Assembly (NCBI GenBank): GCA_017430925.1
Contig: JAFRMA010000086.1
Coordinates: 1 to 63,412 of the forward strand
Direction of reading: 5' to 3'
DNA from: Solobacterium sp.
GTDB lineage: Bacteria; Bacillota_I; Bacilli_A; Erysipelotrichales; Erysipelotrichaceae
DNA length: 63,412 nucleotides
Position 1 is the stretch's first letter; each line of letters begins with the position of its first letter. The notes beneath the pieces were generated by a model. The model was not told the DNA's origin. It searched no databases and saw only the letters and a list, made by a program, of their open reading frames with translations. The position numbers and the translations under genes were made by a program. Below, one piece after another: positions 60,827 to 63,412 of this stretch.

Positions 60827-62203
60827 TTACTCCTTCTCTATTTCATCCGCCAGATCACGAAATCCCTCGTAGAAGACTCTTTCGGTATCCCAGGGACTCC
60901 GGGCCTTGGAATCCAGTGTTCCGAATCCTGCGTATTCAGATTTACGCACATCCGGAATATACCCTACATGACCTGCGTCAATTGCGAAGATCATGGCTTT
61001 CGGGTAAGGGAGTACATCCTTGACAATTCTTCCGAGATAAGAATACGGTTCGGTATTGATCCCCGCAAAAGCCATCCCGTTCAGAACTGCCAGGTGTAAC
61101 TTGAATTCCACATCATCTGCGGGTTCGATCTCCATTGCCTTGAACTCATCTACAGTGATCTGGTGACGTCCTTTCTGGTCTTTTTGTTCACCGGAGAAGA
61201 TCAGCGCAAACTTCTCTCTGGCATTGACCTTGCCTGGAATACTCTTCACACTTCTGCCGTATTTCAGGTCAAAATCCGTGGAATATGTACGGATCGTCTT
61301 CTCTGCCTTTAAGACTTCCAGACCCTGTACCTGGGCGAGATGTTCCATCATGGTGTAGGTGGCTTCGGCACTGATCTCGGTATGGATTTCCTCAAACGTA
61401 CCATCCGGCAGTGCTCTGACTCCCTGCTGGAAGCCGGTAACCAGTGGATTCTGGTCTCCTGCGGCACCTTCCACCCAGAGACAGATTTCTTTTCCGGCAT
61501 GCGCGTTCTCTACGAATTCCATGATCTCTCCGCCGAGATCTCCGCATACATAGTTAAATGTTCCGTTGAATCTGTGAGGGTACATCATGTTGGAATGCAC
61601 GCCGAAGTTGACTACCGAAGCGATCGGTTCACCGGTTTCAGTTTCCACCTTCAGTACAACAAGTTCCCTGTCACTGTATCCGCCGTAGTCAGAGTTCTGC
61701 AGACCTCCTACAGGAGTAGGCCAGTCCCTGCTGGCATTGATATAACTGGTACCGGAGGTATAGCCCATCCTTGCCGGCACCGCGTTCTTCAGCGCCTGAC
61801 GGGCAGCTTCCAGAGCAAATTCATGCTGGGTCTGGATGATCTGCTCGTTGACTTCTGCCAGTTTGCCTTCCACATGACGTCTGGCTCCTCCCGGAGATTC
61901 TTCAGGATCGGATGCCACAAATCCCTGATGATTATGGGTATTTCCGAGCATTACCGCATCCGGATGTACGCCGAATTCCTTCTGCATCTTCTCACGGAAT
62001 CTCCGCTGTGCCGGGAACATACCATTCTCGGAAGTAAAGATGAAGAACTTCTCATTTCCGTCCGTAAATGCCACACAACGCGCATATACATCCTTGTATA
62101 CCTTTTCATAGGATGTATAGGCACCGGCAGCTCTCAGTTCATCCAGAATTTCCTGTGTTGGTGAAGCGCATACCTTGGCAGCGCCTGCCAGTAATTTACC
62201 CAT
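60827..62203 (-). CDS. Neutral ceramidase-like (N-terminal domain) hydrolase
   Basis: 458 residues. Zinc ligands can be read at H90/H92 (GNTHNHQG) and H203 (NFGVHSNMM); VEGAAGDQNP is also typical of the neutral/alkaline ceramidase N-terminal domain. It lacks the usual C-terminal Ig-like domain and any signal peptide, so it is a cytosolic relative, not a secreted ceramidase. Hydrolysis of an amide-linked compound is inferred. AGGAGG precedes the ATG. Confidence 0.72.
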   Translation of the reverse strand: MGKLLAGAAKVCASPTQEILDELRAAGAYTSYEKVYKDVYARCVAFTDGNEKFFIFTSENGMFPAQRRFREKMQKEFGVHPDAVMLGNTHNHQGFVASDPEESPGGARRHVEGKLAEVNEQIIQTQHEFALEAARQALKNAVPARMGYTSGTSYINASRDWPTPVGGLQNSDYGGYSDRELVVLKVETETGEPIASVVNFGVHSNMMYPHRFNGTFNYVCGDLGGEIMEFVENAHAGKEICLWVEGAAGDQNPLVTGFQQGVRALPDGTFEEIHTEISAEATYTMMEHLAQVQGLEVLKAEKTIRTYSTDFDLKYGRSVKSIPGKVNAREKFALIFSGEQKDQKGRHQITVDEFKAMEIEPADDVEFKLHLAVLNGMAFAGINTEPYSYLGRIVKDVLPYPKAMIFAIDAGHVGYIPDVRKSEYAGFGTLDSKARSPWDTERVFYEGFRDLADEIEKE

Positions 62204-62214
62204 GGGACTACCTC

Positions 62215-63156
62215 CTAAAACTCTTTGATTCCCTCGTGTTTCCAGTGATAATACAATGCGCCGAGCAGATTGGAACTATTGCGGTATCTTGCCGGCTGTA
62301 CATTCGGTATCGGAGCTCCAAAGCCGATCATCTTCGCAATATCCTGTGTTCTCTTCTGGAGCATCTCAATATATGTCTTGTTGGCGCTGATCCCGCCGCC
62401 GATTGCGATCACATCCGGATCGATGCAGCACTGCAGATTGAACAACATCATCGCCAGGGTATTGACCGCGTCCTGAATCGCTGTGCGGGCATTCTTATCT
62501 CCCTGTTCCATCAGTTCAAAAAGATGCGGACATTCCTTGGCATCCATCGGTGTGCCGGTCAGGGCCGTATACTTTCCGCACATGGCAGCCGCCGTCGTAT
62601 TCCCGGTAAAGGTATCCCCGATATGCATGAACAAATTATCGTTTTCTGTCGGTTCCGCCGGGAAGGAAGAAACATCCTTTACCGCGTAGGACAATTCACC
62701 CGCAAACAGATGCGCGCCGCGGATGATCTTACGGTCAACGATCAGCGTACCGGCAATTCCCGTACCCATACCGCAGACAACACCGTTATTGCAGTCTTTC
62801 AGCGTGCCGGAGACCAGTTCTGCCGTAGCTGCCGCCTTGCCGTCATTCTCTATCGTTACCGGCAGGCCGTCACACATCGCACTGACTGCTTCCGCAAGAT
62901 TCATTCCTGCCACACAGTGGATCGATCCGCCTGTACGCATATATCCGGTATCCACCTCGATCATGCCGGGCATACTCATGGCTATTCCCTTGACACCCTT
63001 ATGTTTCTCATACACTTCTTTCAAACTGACAAGAAAACCCTCTCTGTCATCACAGATCGTTTCAAATTTCCCTTCCGTTTCAAACTCTTCTTTTTCATTA
63101 ATCACGGCATACTTAACAAATGTTCCGCCGGCATCAAAACATAACCATGTATCCAT
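62215..63156 (-). CDS. ROK family sugar kinase/regulator-like protein
   Basis: 313 residues without an N-terminal DNA-binding domain, so a kinase. The N-terminal DAGGTFVKYAVI phosphate loop, PVTIENDGKAAATAE (catalytic Asp) and GMGTGIAG are standard ROK elements; the usual CxCGxxGC zinc motif is not seen. It probably phosphorylates a sugar or amino sugar. First gene of the operon. A cre-like site lies ~100 bases upstream. Confidence 0.88.
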   Translation of the reverse strand: MDTWLCFDAGGTFVKYAVINEKEEFETEGKFETICDDREGFLVSLKEVYEKHKGVKGIAMSMPGMIEVDTGYMRTGGSIHCVAGMNLAEAVSAMCDGLPVTIENDGKAAATAELVSGTLKDCNNGVVCGMGTGIAGTLIVDRKIIRGAHLFAGELSYAVKDVSSFPAEPTENDNLFMHIGDTFTGNTTAAAMCGKYTALTGTPMDAKECPHLFELMEQGDKNARTAIQDAVNTLAMMLFNLQCCIDPDVIAIGGGISANKTYIEMLQKRTQDIAKMIGFGAPIPNVQPARYRNSSNLLGALYYHWKHEGIKEF

Positions 63157-63255
63157 ATTCTTCTCTTTCTAAAGGCATACGCCTAATCATAATTTAAATA
63201 TAAAGTTTATTTCTCTGCGGGTATATCAAAAGATGTAGTTATTTTGTAATAAAAA

Positions 63256-63269
63256 TGTATACGCTTTCA
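63256..63269. promoter_or_regulatory. cre-like catabolite-control site
   Basis: On the minus strand TGAAAGCGTATACA matches the CcpA consensus TGWAARCGYTWNCW at all but one position. It lies about 100 bases upstream of the ROK start, so the operon is likely subject to carbon catabolite control. Confidence 0.6.
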
Positions 63270-63308
63270 GACATATTTAAAAGCAGGTCTTATATGAACT
63301 TGTAAGAT

Positions 63309-63412
63309 AAAAGTAGACAACGGAAAAAGTCAGACAGGACTTGAGCCAAGGTCTACTTTTAATTATGATCAGAACACAAGAGGAAAAAACATGGGATGTA
63401 AAAAAGGCATAA
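63309..63412 (+). other. Inverted repeat and start of a gene running off the right edge
   Basis: AAAAGTAGAC (63309-63318) and GTCTACTTTT (63351-63360) form a perfect 10-base repeat with a 32-base loop. An ATG at 63391 has AAGAGG 7 bases upstream and an open frame to the end (MGCKKGI). A 15-codon frame from 63365 (MIRTQEEKTWDVKKA) also exists and faintly resembles an IS3-type OrfA start, but it ends at the edge. The right boundary could be a mobile element end. Confidence 0.35.

Overview
The window is 63.4 kb of densely packed, single-copy bacterial DNA of moderate GC. It is almost certainly from a low-GC Gram-positive anaerobe (Bacillota), plausibly a gut Erysipelotrichia- or Clostridia-like organism. 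The evidence is AGGAGG-type ribosome sites, U-tailed hairpin terminators, a sortase with a sortase-anchored surface protein, 2-oxoacid:ferredoxin oxidoreductase instead of a dehydrogenase complex, an [FeFe]-hydrogenase-like sensor, a cre-like box and many GPH/MATE/ABC transporters. No rRNA, tRNA, CRISPR array, prophage or complete insertion sequence was seen. The species assignment is inference only.

Layout. (1) 1-3.3 kb: the 3' end of a TGS-type nucleoside-kinase-like gene, an msrA with an extra N-terminal domain, a 2-hydroxyacid dehydrogenase and an HpcH/HpaI aldolase. (2) 3.3-9.6 kb: a sortase and its likely substrate, a 1893-residue surface protein with pilin-type domains, a glycine-rich domain nested inside one of them and four DUF11 repeats. 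(3) 9.7-13.3 kb: a heterodimeric ABC exporter. (4) 13.3-26.9 kb: a 17-gene minus-strand series with small gaps, starting at a good sigma-54 (-24/-12) promoter. It encodes two RraA-type aldolases, a CitMHS-type tricarboxylate transporter, two VOC proteins, two GalB-like PIG-L proteins, a beta-propeller protein, a two-subunit aconitase-family hydratase, KorDABC, SucCD and a YoaK membrane protein. (5) 27.4-30.5 kb: the divergent PrpR-type sigma-54 activator, and next to it rpoN itself, which carries an apparent one-base frameshift before the RpoN box. (6) 30.6-39.8 kb: tex, a divergent metK behind a structured leader, a SpoIIE-type phosphatase with an [FeFe]-hydrogenase/PAS sensor, and a MATE pump. 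(7) 39.8-49.3 kb: a galactoside cluster (GH36, GPH symporter, GH2), a second MATE pump, an amidohydrolase and an AraC regulator. (8) 49.3-53.8 kb: NUDIX, cyclophilin lipoprotein, DUF554 and CocE/NonD hydrolase. (9) 53.8-63.2 kb: an isopropylmalate-dehydrogenase-family gene with small partners, then a tight seven-gene operon (ROK, ceramidase-like hydrolase, PHP, MBL-fold hydrolase and three tandem paralogous alpha/beta hydrolases) with a cre-like site upstream.

How the genes may work together. The sigma-54 locus reads as a self-contained catabolic unit: a metabolite-sensing activator turns on import of a carboxylate, and hydration and aldol cleavage of a branched oxo-tricarboxylate would feed oxidative decarboxylation to an acyl-CoA and ATP formation by SucCD. 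The exact substrate cannot be read from sequence. The ROK-ceramidase-like operon is a second, apparently undescribed hydrolytic pathway. Several genes (ABC exporter, rpoN, AraC regulator, two membrane proteins) have a -10 box 6 or 9 bases before the ATG and no ribosome site, suggesting leaderless or near-leaderless mRNAs.
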